From Neoroseomonas alkaliterrae (GTDB lineage Bacteria; Pseudomonadota; Alphaproteobacteria; Acetobacterales; Acetobacteraceae): 64,000 nucleotides of DNA. The notes under the pieces were generated by a model that had not been told where the DNA came from, did no database searches, and saw nothing but the letters and a program-made list of their open reading frames with translations. Within the stretch, counting starts at the first letter, position 1, and every line of letters starts with the position of its first letter. Positions 54,551 through 63,852 of this stretch are shown piece by piece. The DNA lies in assembly GCF_014199195.1 (NCBI RefSeq), contig NZ_JACIJE010000005.1, positions 124,001 to 188,000 of the forward strand. Reading direction: 5' to 3'. Made by a program: the position numbers and the translations under genes.

Positions 54551-54600
54551 CGCGCCCTCCCGCGCCTACAGTCGCACGGACGCAGAAGGGAGCGAACCAC

Positions 54601-54996
54601 ATGACCGACGAGACCGCGCACGAGGCGCTGCGCGCCACCGGCCGCCAAGCGATGCGCGAGGTGCTGGGCGAGGCCTACATGGCCAGGCGCGACGCCAGCA
54701 CAACGCCGCTGAACCAGGCGCTGCGGCATTTGTCCGAGGAGTTCCCCTACGCCTCCCTCTGGACGCGCGGGACGCTGACGCGGCGCGAGCGTTCCATGGT
54801 GACGATCGGCATGCTGGTGGCGCTCAGCCAGCATCACGAACTCCGCGGCCACCTCGTCGGCGCGCTGAACAACGGCTGCACGCCGGAGGAGATCGCCGAG
54901 GTCATCACCCATGCCTGCGCCTATGCCGGCTTCCCCGCCGCCATCGCAGCGATGCGCACGGCCGAGGAGGTGCTGCGCGAAGCCGGCGCCGGCTAA
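54601..54996 (+). CDS. Carboxymuconolactone-decarboxylase-family protein (second)
   Basis: 131 residues. TRRERSMVTIGMLVALSQHHELRGHLVGALNNGCTPEEIAEVITHACAYAGFPAAIAA matches the family; AhpD's CxxC is absent. A paralogue of the protein at 45650-46048, but in a different context (flavodoxin-like and ThDP genes). Its role in lactone catabolism is a family-based inference. Confidence 0.88.
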   Translation: MTDETAHEALRATGRQAMREVLGEAYMARRDASTTPLNQALRHLSEEFPYASLWTRGTLTRRERSMVTIGMLVALSQHHELRGHLVGALNNGCTPEEIAEVITHACAYAGFPAAIAAMRTAEEVLREAGAG

Positions 54997-55068
54997 GGGT
55001 GTCCGAAGGCCCCCTGCCTCGGGCGGGGTCAGGCCCGGAGAGGGGTGGTGCCCCTCTCCGGCACGCGG

Positions 55069-56832
55069 TCAGCGCGGCCGCGGCCCGGTCCGGCGCGGGG
55101 CCGGCGTGCGCGCCGCCTTCGCCGTCTCGGGCCTCGTCGCGGAGGCCGCCGCCTTCGCCGCCTGCGCGCGCAGCTCGGCGATGGTCGCGCGGTTGGTCAC
55201 CTGCTCGGGGTTGGTCCGCACCTCGACCACCGCAGGCTTGCCGGACGCGAGCGCGCGCTTGACGGCGGGCACCAGCTCCTCGGTGCGCTCGACGATCTCG
55301 CCATGCCCGCCGAAGGCCTCGATGAACTTGGCGAAATCGGGGTTGGTCAGCGCGGTGCCCGAGACGCGGTGCGGGTAGGTCCGCTCCTGGTACATGCGGA
55401 TGGTGCCGTACATCTGGTTGTTGAAGACCAGGATCACGGGGTTGACCGAGTGGTGGAAGGCGGTCGCGATCTCCTGCCCCGTCATCAGGAAGCCGCCATC
55501 GCCGACGAAGCCGATCACCGCGCGCTCGGGATGGGTGATCTTCGCGCCGATTGCCGCCGGCACGGCGTAGCCCATCGCGCCGTTGGTCGGCCCGAGGAAA
55601 TCCTGCTTCTCGCCGAAATGCATGAAGCGGTTCGGCCAGGTCGCGAAATTGCCGGCGTCCGTGGTGAAGATCGTGTCCTCGGGCAGTTCCTTCTCGAGCG
55701 CCTGCAGCGCGGTGGCGAGATTGAGCGGCCCCTCGTAGTCCGGCGGCACGGCCTGCGCCACGCGCAGCGCGCGGAGTTCCTTCGTCCAGGCGCTCCAGGC
55801 CGGCTTCTTCACCGCGCCGGCGGCCTTGGCGGCGGCGGCGAAGGCATTGACCTCCGAGACGATGCCGAGGGCGGGGCGATAGACGCGCCCGATCTCGGCC
55901 TGATCCGGATAGACATGCACGATCGGCGTCGCGCCGGCCATGTCGAACAGCGTGTAGCCCTGGCTCACCGGCTCGCCGATGCGGGTGCCGATGGCGAGCA
56001 CGAGGTCGCTCTCCTTCGCCTTGGCCACGAGGCCCGCATCCGCGCCGACGCCGAGATCGCCCACGTAGTTGGGCGAGGTGCCGTCGAACAGCCCCATGCG
56101 GCGGAAGGCGACCGAGACCGGCAGGTCATTCGCCAGCAGCCAGTCGCGGATATCGGCCTTGCCCTGCGCCGTCCAGCGCGAGCCGCCGAGGATGGCGAGC
56201 GGCCGCTTCGCCCGCGCCAGCATGTCCATCAGCCGCGGCAGCGCGTCCGGGGCGGGGTGCGGCGGCAGGACCTCGGCCGGGCCGATGTCGGGCACGGTAG
56301 AGAGCCGCTTCTGCATCTCCTCGCTGATCGCCACCACCACCGGGCCGGGCCGGCCGGAGGTCGCGACATCGAAGGCATGCGCCATCAGTTCCGGGATGCG
56401 CTTCTCGTCGTCGATCTGCGTGACCCACTTCGCGATCGGGCCGAACATCCGGCGGTAGTCCACCTCCTGGAAGCTCTCGCGGTCGGTCTCCTCGACCGGG
56501 ATCTGCCCGACCAGCAGCACCAGCGGCGTCGAATCCTGGAAGGCGACATGCACGCCGATCGCGGCGTGGCAGGCCCCCGGCCCGCGCGTGACGATCGCGA
56601 CCCCGGGCTTGCCGGTCAGCTTGCCGTGCGCCTCGGCCATGTGGACCGCGCCGGCCTCGAAGCGGCAGGTCACGAGCTGCAACCGGTTGCGCACCGAATA
56701 GAGCCCGTCGAGCAGGTCGAGATAGGATTCGCCCGGCACGCAGAAGGCGTGCGTCACTCCCTGCGCCACCAGCGCATCCGCCAGCAGCTTGCCCCCCGTG
56801 CGCCCAGGCGTGGCGCGCCGTGCCTCAGTCAT
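55069..56832 (-). CDS. Thiamine-diphosphate-binding enzyme of the acetolactate-synthase superfamily
   Basis: 587 residues in the three-domain POX/AHAS arrangement. Catalytic Glu59 in RFEAGAVHMAEAHG, FAD/ADP-site region in the middle domain, and the ThDP motif GDGGFLMTGQE ... LVFNNQMYG at about residues 440-480. Pyruvate or oxo-acid decarboxylase/carboligase-type chemistry is likely, exact substrate unknown. The last 45 residues form a positively charged Ala/Pro/Arg tail (AARTPAPRRTGPRPR) unusual for the family. A 64-base gap precedes the RND permease gene upstream. Confidence 0.88.
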   Translation of the reverse strand: MTEARRATPGRTGGKLLADALVAQGVTHAFCVPGESYLDLLDGLYSVRNRLQLVTCRFEAGAVHMAEAHGKLTGKPGVAIVTRGPGACHAAIGVHVAFQDSTPLVLLVGQIPVEETDRESFQEVDYRRMFGPIAKWVTQIDDEKRIPELMAHAFDVATSGRPGPVVVAISEEMQKRLSTVPDIGPAEVLPPHPAPDALPRLMDMLARAKRPLAILGGSRWTAQGKADIRDWLLANDLPVSVAFRRMGLFDGTSPNYVGDLGVGADAGLVAKAKESDLVLAIGTRIGEPVSQGYTLFDMAGATPIVHVYPDQAEIGRVYRPALGIVSEVNAFAAAAKAAGAVKKPAWSAWTKELRALRVAQAVPPDYEGPLNLATALQALEKELPEDTIFTTDAGNFATWPNRFMHFGEKQDFLGPTNGAMGYAVPAAIGAKITHPERAVIGFVGDGGFLMTGQEIATAFHHSVNPVILVFNNQMYGTIRMYQERTYPHRVSGTALTNPDFAKFIEAFGGHGEIVERTEELVPAVKRALASGKPAVVEVRTNPEQVTNRATIAELRAQAAKAAASATRPETAKAARTPAPRRTGPRPR

Positions 56833-56896
56833 CCGGCCATCCTTCCCGTGTTCGAAATCGCGGCGGGGCGGAGGCTAGCCGCTCCCGCCCGCGCCG

Positions 56897-59800
56897 TCAC
56901 TCCGCCGGCTGCGTCCCGTGGCCCGGCCGGCGGCTCGACTCGAGATCCGCGAGGCGCGCCGCGATCGCCCCGATCGGCCTGGTGTAGGGCGCGAGCAGCA
57001 GATACAGCGCCGGCACCGCATAGAGCGTGACGAAGGTCGAGACCGAGATGCCCCAGGCGATCACGGTGCCGAGCGCCATGCGGCTCTCCGCCCCCGCGCC
57101 CGTCGCCATGGCCAGCGGCAGCGCGCCGAGCACCGTCGCGATCGAGGTCATCAGGATCGGCCGCAGCCGCACCACCGAGGCCTCCAGCACCGCATCGCGC
57201 ACGGACAGCCCGCGGTCCCGCAACTGGTTCGCGAACTCGACCACCAGGATGCCGTTCTTGGCCATCAGGCCGATCAGCAGGATCATGCCGATCTGGCTGA
57301 ACACGTTCAGCGACTGCCCCGTCCACCACAGCCCGAACAGCCCGCCCGTCACCGCGAGCGGCGTGGAGAGCAGGATGATGAGGGGGTGGACGAAGCTCTC
57401 GAACTGCGCGGCCAGCACCAGGAAGACCACCAGCAGCGCCATCGCGAAGGTCACGTAGAGCGCGCCGGAGGATTCGCGGAACTCGAGCGACTGCCCGCGA
57501 TAGGCGATGCGCGCATCGGAGGGCAGGACCTCCCGCGCCACGCCGTCGAGGAAGTCGAGCGCATCGCCCAGCGAATAGCCCGGCGCGAGGGAGGCGGTGA
57601 TGGTGATGGCCCGCACCCGGTCCTCGCGCGCGAGCGTCTGCGCCCGCGCGCGCTCGCTCAGCGTCACCACGTTCGCAAGCGGCACCAGCCCGCCCGATCC
57701 GGTGCGGACGAAGACGTTCTGCAGGTCGTAGGGCGAAAGCCGCGCCTCCTCCGGCGCCTGGAGCAACACCTTGTATTCCTGCCCGCCCACGACGTAGGAG
57801 GTGACCTCGCGCGAGCCGAGCATCGTCTCGATGGTCCGCCCGACCGCGGCGATGGAGATGCCGAGATCCGCCGCCTTGCGCCGGTCGATCTGCACGCGGA
57901 CCTCGGGCTTCGTCTCCTTGAAGTTGTGGTCGAGGTTGAGCAGCCGCGGGTTCTGGCGCGCGCGCTCGAGGAAGCGGTCGCGCCACTGCACGAGCGTGTC
58001 GTAGTCCGGCCCGCCGATCACGAACTGCACCGGCGGCTGGAAGCCGCGCTGGCCGAGCGAGGCCGGGTTCAGCGCGAAGGCGCGCACGCCCGGCACGGCC
58101 GCGACCTGCGGGAAGATCTCCGCGGCGATCTCCTGCTGCTTGCGCTCGCGCTCCGCCCAGGGGGCGAGGCGCACGAAGACGTTCGCGACATTGCCGATGG
58201 CCGGCCGCTGGAAGCCGCCGACGGTGGCGAAGACGGCGCGCGCCTCCCCGCTGTCCACATAGCGCTGGAGCAGGCGCTCGATCTGCATCACATGCTCCAT
58301 CGTGTAGGCGAAGGAGGCGCCCTCGGGCCCCGTCGTCGGGATGATGACCACGCCGCGGTCCTCGGTCGGCGCGAACTCCTTGGGCAGCACGCTGTAGAGC
58401 GCTACCGCCAGCGCCGAGAGCAGCCCCGCCGCGCCGAGCACCAGCAGCGGCGCGCGCAGGGCGCGGTCCAGCGTCCAGCGCAGCGCGTTGTTCATGCCGA
58501 CGAAGACGGGCTCGCTTACCCGCACCAGCCAGGTCTCGCCCTCGTGCGGCTTCAGCAGCTTCGAGCACATCATCGGCGTCAGCGTCAGCGCGACGAGGCC
58601 CGAGAACACGACCGAGGCGGCGAGCGCGAGGCCGAACTCGACGAAGAGCCGCCCCGTATTGCCCCCCATGAAGGAGAGCGGGACGAACACCGCCACCAGC
58701 ACGAGCGTCGTGGCGATGACCGCGAAGGCGATCTCCCGCGCCCCGAGCAGGGAGGCGAGCAGCGGCTCCTCCCCCTCCTCGATGCGGCGGTGGATGTTCT
58801 CGAGCACCACGATCGCATCATCCACCACGAGGCCGATCGCCAGCACGAGGCCGAGCAGGGTCAGCACGTTCACCGAGAATCCCAGCGCCGCCATCGCGAT
58901 GAAGGAGGCGATGATGGAAACCGGTATCGCCATCGCCGGGATGATCGTCGCGCGCAGCGAGCGCAGGAACAGGAAGATCACGCCGATCACCGAGGCGAGC
59001 GCGATGAGAAGCGCGTGCTTCACCTCGTAGATGGACTGGCTGATGAAGAGGCTCTCGTCGTAGCCGACGATGACGTCGATGCCTTCGGGCAGGCTCGGCC
59101 GGATGCGCTCCATCTCGGCCTTCACGCCCTCGGCGACCGAGAGCGTGTTGGCCGTGGATTGGCGCAGGATGCCGAGGCCGATCGCCGGCCGCCCGTTGAT
59201 CCGGTAGGCGCCGCGATTGTCCTCGGCGCCGATCTCGACGCGCGCCACCTCGCCCAGCAGCACCTGCGCCCCGCCCGCGCCGCGCGCGATGACGATCTCG
59301 CGGAACTGCTCGGGCTGGCTCATCCGCGTGTCGGTGCGCACCGTCAGCTCGCGCGCCGTGCTCTCGATGCGCCCGCCCGGCAGCTCGACATTCTCGCGCC
59401 GGATGGCGTCCTCGACGTCCTGCACCGTCAGCCCACGCGCGGCCAGCGCCTGGCGGTCGAGCCAGATGCGCATCGAGAAGCGCCGCTCGCCGGAGATGAT
59501 GACCTGCGCCACGCCCTCGACGATGGCGAGCCGGTCCACGATCCGCCGCCGCGCGACGTCGGTCAGGTCGAGCGGCGAGAGCCGGTCCGAGGCCAGGGCG
59601 ATCCAGAGGATGGGCCGGCTGTCGCCGTCCACCTTGGCGACCACCGGCGTGTCCGCCTGCTCGGGCAGGCGCGCCAGCGCGCGCGCCACGCGGTCGCGCA
59701 CGTCGTTCGCCGCCGCGTCCACGTCGCGCGAGAGCAGGAACTCGAGCGTGATCTGGCTGCGCTCGTCCCGCGACTGGGAAGACATGAGCTTCACGCCCTC

Positions 59801-60022
59801 GATCCCCGCGACCGCGGCCTCCAGGATCTCGGTGATCTGGCTGTCCACCACCGGGGCCGAGGCGCCGCGATAGGTGGTCGTGATCTGGATGACCGGCGGG
59901 TCGATCTTCGGATACTCGCGGATCGGCATGCGCTGCAGCGCGAAGAGGCCAAGCACCGTCAGCATCAGGCTGATGACGGTGGCGAAGACCGGCCGCTTGA
60001 TCGAGACGTCGGAGAGAACCAT
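56897..60022 (-). CDS. RND-family efflux pump permease (HAE1/AcrB-type)
   Basis: Inner-membrane proton-driven drug exporter, 1041 residues, the usual size. N-terminal SIKRPVFATVISLMLTVLGL is transmembrane helix 1, followed by the large periplasmic loop containing VKLMSSQSRDERSQITLEF. Helix 4 carries the proton-relay pair in LAIGLVVDDAIVVLENI; later FMGGNTGRL and a second loop in the second half complete the duplication. Downstream of its adaptor gene by 15 bases. The TolC at 1622-3145 is a candidate outer-membrane partner. Confidence 0.95.
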   Translation of the reverse strand: MVLSDVSIKRPVFATVISLMLTVLGLFALQRMPIREYPKIDPPVIQITTTYRGASAPVVDSQITEILEAAVAGIEGVKLMSSQSRDERSQITLEFLLSRDVDAAANDVRDRVARALARLPEQADTPVVAKVDGDSRPILWIALASDRLSPLDLTDVARRRIVDRLAIVEGVAQVIISGERRFSMRIWLDRQALAARGLTVQDVEDAIRRENVELPGGRIESTARELTVRTDTRMSQPEQFREIVIARGAGGAQVLLGEVARVEIGAEDNRGAYRINGRPAIGLGILRQSTANTLSVAEGVKAEMERIRPSLPEGIDVIVGYDESLFISQSIYEVKHALLIALASVIGVIFLFLRSLRATIIPAMAIPVSIIASFIAMAALGFSVNVLTLLGLVLAIGLVVDDAIVVLENIHRRIEEGEEPLLASLLGAREIAFAVIATTLVLVAVFVPLSFMGGNTGRLFVEFGLALAASVVFSGLVALTLTPMMCSKLLKPHEGETWLVRVSEPVFVGMNNALRWTLDRALRAPLLVLGAAGLLSALAVALYSVLPKEFAPTEDRGVVIIPTTGPEGASFAYTMEHVMQIERLLQRYVDSGEARAVFATVGGFQRPAIGNVANVFVRLAPWAERERKQQEIAAEIFPQVAAVPGVRAFALNPASLGQRGFQPPVQFVIGGPDYDTLVQWRDRFLERARQNPRLLNLDHNFKETKPEVRVQIDRRKAADLGISIAAVGRTIETMLGSREVTSYVVGGQEYKVLLQAPEEARLSPYDLQNVFVRTGSGGLVPLANVVTLSERARAQTLAREDRVRAITITASLAPGYSLGDALDFLDGVAREVLPSDARIAYRGQSLEFRESSGALYVTFAMALLVVFLVLAAQFESFVHPLIILLSTPLAVTGGLFGLWWTGQSLNVFSQIGMILLIGLMAKNGILVVEFANQLRDRGLSVRDAVLEASVVRLRPILMTSIATVLGALPLAMATGAGAESRMALGTVIAWGISVSTFVTLYAVPALYLLLAPYTRPIGAIAARLADLESSRRPGHGTQPAE

Positions 60023-60037
60023 CGCCCTTGCCGCCCC

Positions 60038-61156
60038 TCAGCTCGTCGGCCGCGTCAGCGTCTCGACCACGCGCACCGGCAGGTCGTTGCGCAGCCTCTG
60101 GATGCCGCGCACCACCACCGGCTCGCCCGCGTTCAGCCCCTCGCGGATCTCGACCTCGCCGGGCAGGCGCAGGCCAAGACGCACCTCCTGCCGCCGCGCG
60201 CGCCCGTCGCGCACCACGTAGACGAAGGCGCGGTCACCCACCGGGTCTATCGCCTCCTCGGCAACCAGCAGCGCACGCTCGCGTTCCTCGAGCACCAGCT
60301 CCACCGTCAGGAACAGCCCGGGGCGCAGCGCCTCGTCCGCATTGTCGAACTCGCTGATCACCCGCACCGTGCGCGTTGCCGGGTCGATGCGCGTGTCGAT
60401 CACGGTCACGCTGCCGCGGAAGCGCCGCTCGCCATAGGCCGTGCTGCGCGCGCTGACCGGGCTGCCGACACGGATGCGCGCGAGATGCACCTCGGGGACC
60501 GAGAACTCGACCCGAACCTTCGCCGTGTCGTCGAGCGTGGTGATCGCCGTCCCCGGCTGGATCAGCGCGCCGGGGCTGACCTGCCTCAGCCCCACGCGCC
60601 CGCCGAAGGGCGCGGTCACGCGCAGCTCCTCGAGCCGCGCTTCGGCCTGCCGCACCCGGCCTTCGGCCTGGCGCGCGAGCGCCTCCAGCGTCTCGAGGCG
60701 CTGCGCCGCGATGGTCTGCCCCGGCTGGAGCTGCCGCGCCCGCACGAGCTGGTTGCGCGCGTCATCGAGCAGCGCGCGCGCCTGGTCGAGCTCCGCCCGG
60801 AGCGCCGCGGCATCGAGCTGCACCAGGGTCTCCCCGGCCTCGACCCGCTGGCCCTCGGTGAAGCGGATCGTCTCGACGATGCCGGCGACCTTGGAGGTGA
60901 TGGTCACCGCCTCGCGCGCCCGCACGGTGCCGACACTCTCGACCCGCTCGATCACGGGCGCGACGCGCACCGGCTGCACCACCACCCCGACCGGCCCACC
61001 CGGCCCGCCGCCGCGCGCGGCGCCTGGTGCGGCCGGCTGGCTCAGCCCGAGCAACTGCATGGGCGGCGTCACGCCCCATTGCTCGCCGTAGAAGTGCCAT
61101 GCTGCCCCGGCACCGCCGAGCAGGGCGAGAATCGCCACCTGGGTGACCGCACGCAT
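60038..61156 (-). CDS. RND efflux periplasmic adaptor (HlyD/AcrA-family)
   Basis: 372 residues. An N-terminal hydrophobic anchor (residues 4-22) without lipoprotein Cys, then the barrel-sandwich hybrid VTITSKVAGIVETIRFTEGQRVEAGETLVQLD, an alpha-hairpin (about 120-165) and the beta-barrel RVRVISEFDNADEALRPGLFLTVEL. Links the permease to the outer-membrane channel. No repressor gene is adjacent. Confidence 0.94.
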   Translation of the reverse strand: MRAVTQVAILALLGGAGAAWHFYGEQWGVTPPMQLLGLSQPAAPGAARGGGPGGPVGVVVQPVRVAPVIERVESVGTVRAREAVTITSKVAGIVETIRFTEGQRVEAGETLVQLDAAALRAELDQARALLDDARNQLVRARQLQPGQTIAAQRLETLEALARQAEGRVRQAEARLEELRVTAPFGGRVGLRQVSPGALIQPGTAITTLDDTAKVRVEFSVPEVHLARIRVGSPVSARSTAYGERRFRGSVTVIDTRIDPATRTVRVISEFDNADEALRPGLFLTVELVLEERERALLVAEEAIDPVGDRAFVYVVRDGRARRQEVRLGLRLPGEVEIREGLNAGEPVVVRGIQRLRNDLPVRVVETLTRPTS

Positions 61157-61229
61157 CGTCAGCTCGCCCCGTTACGGGAACTATCTGAGCGCAGCCCTCA
61201 TATTCGGCAAGCCCGCACGGGGCCCCGCA

Positions 61230-62222
61230 TCACTTTGTAACCGGCCTGAGGCAGCGGACCATCCGCCCCTCCCCCATCGCCCGCGCCTCGGGCACGCCGG
61301 CGAGGCAGTCCTCCTGCGCGAGCGCGCAGCGCGGGGCGAAGGCGCAGGTCACCGGCTCGGTCTCGAGGCTCGGCGGCGCGCCGGGGATGGTGGTCAGCCG
61401 CTTGCCGCGCATCCCGGCATGGACCGTCGCGCCCAGCAGGCCCTGGGCGTAGGGATGCATGGGCGCGGCCATGAAGGGCACCACCGGCGCCTCCTCGACC
61501 ACGCGGCCCGCATACATCACCGCCACCCGATCCGCGATCTCGCCCGCCACCCCGAGGTCGTGGGTGACGAAGATGACCCCCATGCCGAGCCTCTCCTGCA
61601 ACTCGCGCAGCAGCAGCAGCACCTGGATCTGCACGGTGGCGTCGAGCGCCGTGGTCGGCTCGTCGGCCAGCAGCAGCCGGGGCTTGCAGGCGAGCGCCAC
61701 CGCAATCATCGCGCGCTGGCGAAGCCCGCCGGACAACTCATGCGGGTAGGCCGCGAGCCGCCGCTTTGCCGAAGGGATCTGCACCAGTTCCAGGAGTTCG
61801 AGCGCCCGCGCATCCGCCGCGGCGCGCGAGACGCCCTCGTGCCGCTGCACGGCTTCCGCGATCTGCCGGCCGATGGTGAAGACGGGATCGAGCGCGGTCA
61901 TCGGCTCCTGGAAGATCATCGCCACGTCGCCGCCGCGGAAATCGGCGAGCGCCCGCTCGTCCATCGCCTGCACGTCGCGCCCGGCGACCATGATCTCCCC
62001 GCCCACGCGCGCCTGGCGCGGCAACAGCTTCATCAGCGCCCGCAGCGTCACCGACTTGCCCGAGCCGGACTCGCCGAGCAGGCACAGCACCTCCCCCTGC
62101 GCGAGGTCGAGGTCCACCCCGTTCACCGCATGCACCGTGGCGTCGCGGCTGACGAAGCGCACCGTCAGGTTGCGCGCGCGCACCAGCGGCGCCGAAGGCT
62201 CCATCCGCACCGCCGCGCTCAT
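61230..62222 (-). CDS. Peptide-type ABC transporter ATPase, DppD-like
   Basis: 330 residues. Walker A GESGSGKS (about residue 54), signature LSGGLRQR, Walker B LLLADEPTTALD and switch HDLGV. The C-terminal extension with Cys residues (CAFAPRCALAQEDC ... VRCLRP) is that of DppD/OppD, where it can bind a [4Fe-4S] cluster. Overlaps the DppF-like gene by four bases. No permease or binding-protein genes adjoin this pair in the window. Confidence 0.93.
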   Translation of the reverse strand: MSAAVRMEPSAPLVRARNLTVRFVSRDATVHAVNGVDLDLAQGEVLCLLGESGSGKSVTLRALMKLLPRQARVGGEIMVAGRDVQAMDERALADFRGGDVAMIFQEPMTALDPVFTIGRQIAEAVQRHEGVSRAAADARALELLELVQIPSAKRRLAAYPHELSGGLRQRAMIAVALACKPRLLLADEPTTALDATVQIQVLLLLRELQERLGMGVIFVTHDLGVAGEIADRVAVMYAGRVVEEAPVVPFMAAPMHPYAQGLLGATVHAGMRGKRLTTIPGAPPSLETEPVTCAFAPRCALAQEDCLAGVPEARAMGEGRMVRCLRPVTK

Positions 62223-63271
62223 GCCGCGAGCCTCCCGGCGAGGCTGTGCCCGCTGCCCGGCAGCGCGGCGTGGCAGGATGCCTCGTGCCCGGCCGTGAGA
62301 TGCGCCGCCGGCGGCTCGCGCTCGGCGCAGACCCCCTCGGCGATCGGGCAGCGGGTGCGGAAGCGGCAGCCCGAGGGCGGGTTGACCGGGTTGGGCGGGT
62401 CGCCCGTGAGCGGCGGCTCGGTGCGGCGCTGCGACGGGTCCATCGAGGGGCGGGAGGCGAGCAGCGCGCGGCTGTAGGGATGGGCGGGGCGCTCGTAGAT
62501 CTCCTCGACCGGCCCGGTCTCGGCGACCTTGCCGAGATACATCACCAGCACGCGGTCCGAGATGTACTGCACCACGTTGAGGTCGTGGCTGATGAAGGCA
62601 TAGGTCAGCCCGAACTTCTCCTTGAGGTCCACGAGCAGGTTCAGCACCTGCGCCTCGACCGACTTGTCCAGCGCCGAGACCGGCTCGTCGAGGATGACGA
62701 GCCGCGGCTGCAGCGCCAGCGCGCGGGCGATGTTGATGCGCTGGCGCTGCCCGCCCGAGAGTTCGTGCGGATAGCGCTGGGCGAACTGGCCGGGCGCGAG
62801 GCCCACCGCCGCCAGCAGCTCATGCGCCCGCTCCCGCGCCTCATGGGCCGGCACGCCATGGACCTTGGGCGCGAAGGCGATGGTCTCCTCGATGGTCAGG
62901 CGCGGGTTCAGCGAGGCGTAGGAATCCTGGAACACCATCTGCACCTGGCGGCGGTAGTCGCGCAGGGGCACGCCACCCGTCTCCTCGGGCCCGCCCACCG
63001 TCTCGCCGTCGAACACCATGGTCCCCGCATCGGGCTCGATCAGCCGCATCAGCAGCCGCGCCGTGGTGGACTTGCCGCAACCCGACTCGCCCACGATGCC
63101 GAGCGTCTCGCCCTTGCGGATGGCGAGGTCCACCCCGTCCACCGCGCGCACCACAGCGACCTGCCGGCCGAACAGCCCGCCACGGATGGGGAAGTGCTTC
63201 ACGAGGCCCTTGACCTCGAGCAGCGGCTGGGCGGGTCCCCCGCGGTCGGGGGCCTGGCTGATGACTGTCAT
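62219..63271 (-). CDS. Peptide-type ABC transporter ATPase, DppF-like
   Basis: 350 residues. Walker A GESGCGKS, FQDSYASLNPR Q-loop, signature LSGGQRQRINIARAL and Walker B VILDEPVSALD. The C-terminal OppF/DppF Cys region FRTRCPIAEGVC is present. Start ATG 63271 gives the conserved N-terminus MTVISQAPD; longer in-frame extension upstream lacks family similarity. Forms the ATPase pair with the DppD-like protein. Confidence 0.93.
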   Translation of the reverse strand: MTVISQAPDRGGPAQPLLEVKGLVKHFPIRGGLFGRQVAVVRAVDGVDLAIRKGETLGIVGESGCGKSTTARLLMRLIEPDAGTMVFDGETVGGPEETGGVPLRDYRRQVQMVFQDSYASLNPRLTIEETIAFAPKVHGVPAHEARERAHELLAAVGLAPGQFAQRYPHELSGGQRQRINIARALALQPRLVILDEPVSALDKSVEAQVLNLLVDLKEKFGLTYAFISHDLNVVQYISDRVLVMYLGKVAETGPVEEIYERPAHPYSRALLASRPSMDPSQRRTEPPLTGDPPNPVNPPSGCRFRTRCPIAEGVCAEREPPAAHLTAGHEASCHAALPGSGHSLAGRLAA

Positions 63272-63459
63272 GTCCTCCACGCAAGCAACCCCCGTGCCGT
63301 GGCGCGGCGCCGCGCGCCCAAGGAGAGGATAGCATGGCTGCCCAGGAACTGGGCGCCAAGCCCAAGGCCGCGCCACCCGCCGCGGCGCGACGCCGGCGCC
63401 GCGATGATGTAGAAGACCCGCAGGCGGCACCCTGCCGCACCGCAGCAACGGACCCGGCG

Positions 63460-63714
63460 ATGCGCGCTATCTTCGTGATGATCAAATGCGACATGGGCCA
63501 GGCCTATCGCGTCGCGCGCGACATGGCCGACACCATCGAGGAGCTGTCCGAGATGCATTCCATCTCCGGCCAGTACGACCTGCTCGGGAAGTTCTACCTC
63601 GAGCCCGACCGCGACATCGGCGAGTTCGTCGTCGAGAAGGTGCAGACCGTGCCGGGCGTGAAGGACACCTACACGCTGCAGACCTTCAACGCCTTCTCCG
63701 GCGGGCGGTCCTGA
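63460..63714 (+). CDS. Single-domain Lrp/AsnC RAM-type ligand-binding protein
   Basis: 84 residues comprising only the RAM (ACT-like) domain: MRAIFVMIKCDMGQAYRVARDMADT..., GQYDLLGKFY and the VQTVPGVKDTYTLQTF strand. The Lrp helix-turn-helix is absent. Such stand-alone RAM proteins can bind amino acids and pair with full-length Lrp regulators. An upstream in-frame ATG (63334) would add 42 Ala/Arg-rich residues with no similarity, so the ATG at 63460 is preferred. Confidence 0.82.
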   Translation: MRAIFVMIKCDMGQAYRVARDMADTIEELSEMHSISGQYDLLGKFYLEPDRDIGEFVVEKVQTVPGVKDTYTLQTFNAFSGGRS

Positions 63715-63718
63715 CGCA

Positions 63719-63733
63719 GGGCGCGGCGCGCCC
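63719..63733 (+). terminator. Hairpin after the RAM gene
   Basis: Perfect GGGCGC/GCGCCC stem around GGC, four bases after the stop codon. No T-run follows, so an intrinsic terminator is doubtful. Confidence 0.3.
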
Positions 63734-63852
63734 GCCGGCGCACCACGCGGGGATTGTGGCGAAAGGCGCCCCGCCCGCCATCGCGACGCCCCCGCCGCGC
63801 CGCGCCACGGCCATGGCCCGCGGGCATGCTTGCGGCCTCAGGAGGATGCCCG

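Noticed and set aside
56918-61240. A 1440-residue plus-strand open frame
   Set aside because: It is antisense to the RND permease and adaptor genes, has an Arg/His/Gln/Asp-heavy composition with no domain, and is explained by the G+C-rich third codon position of the real genes.
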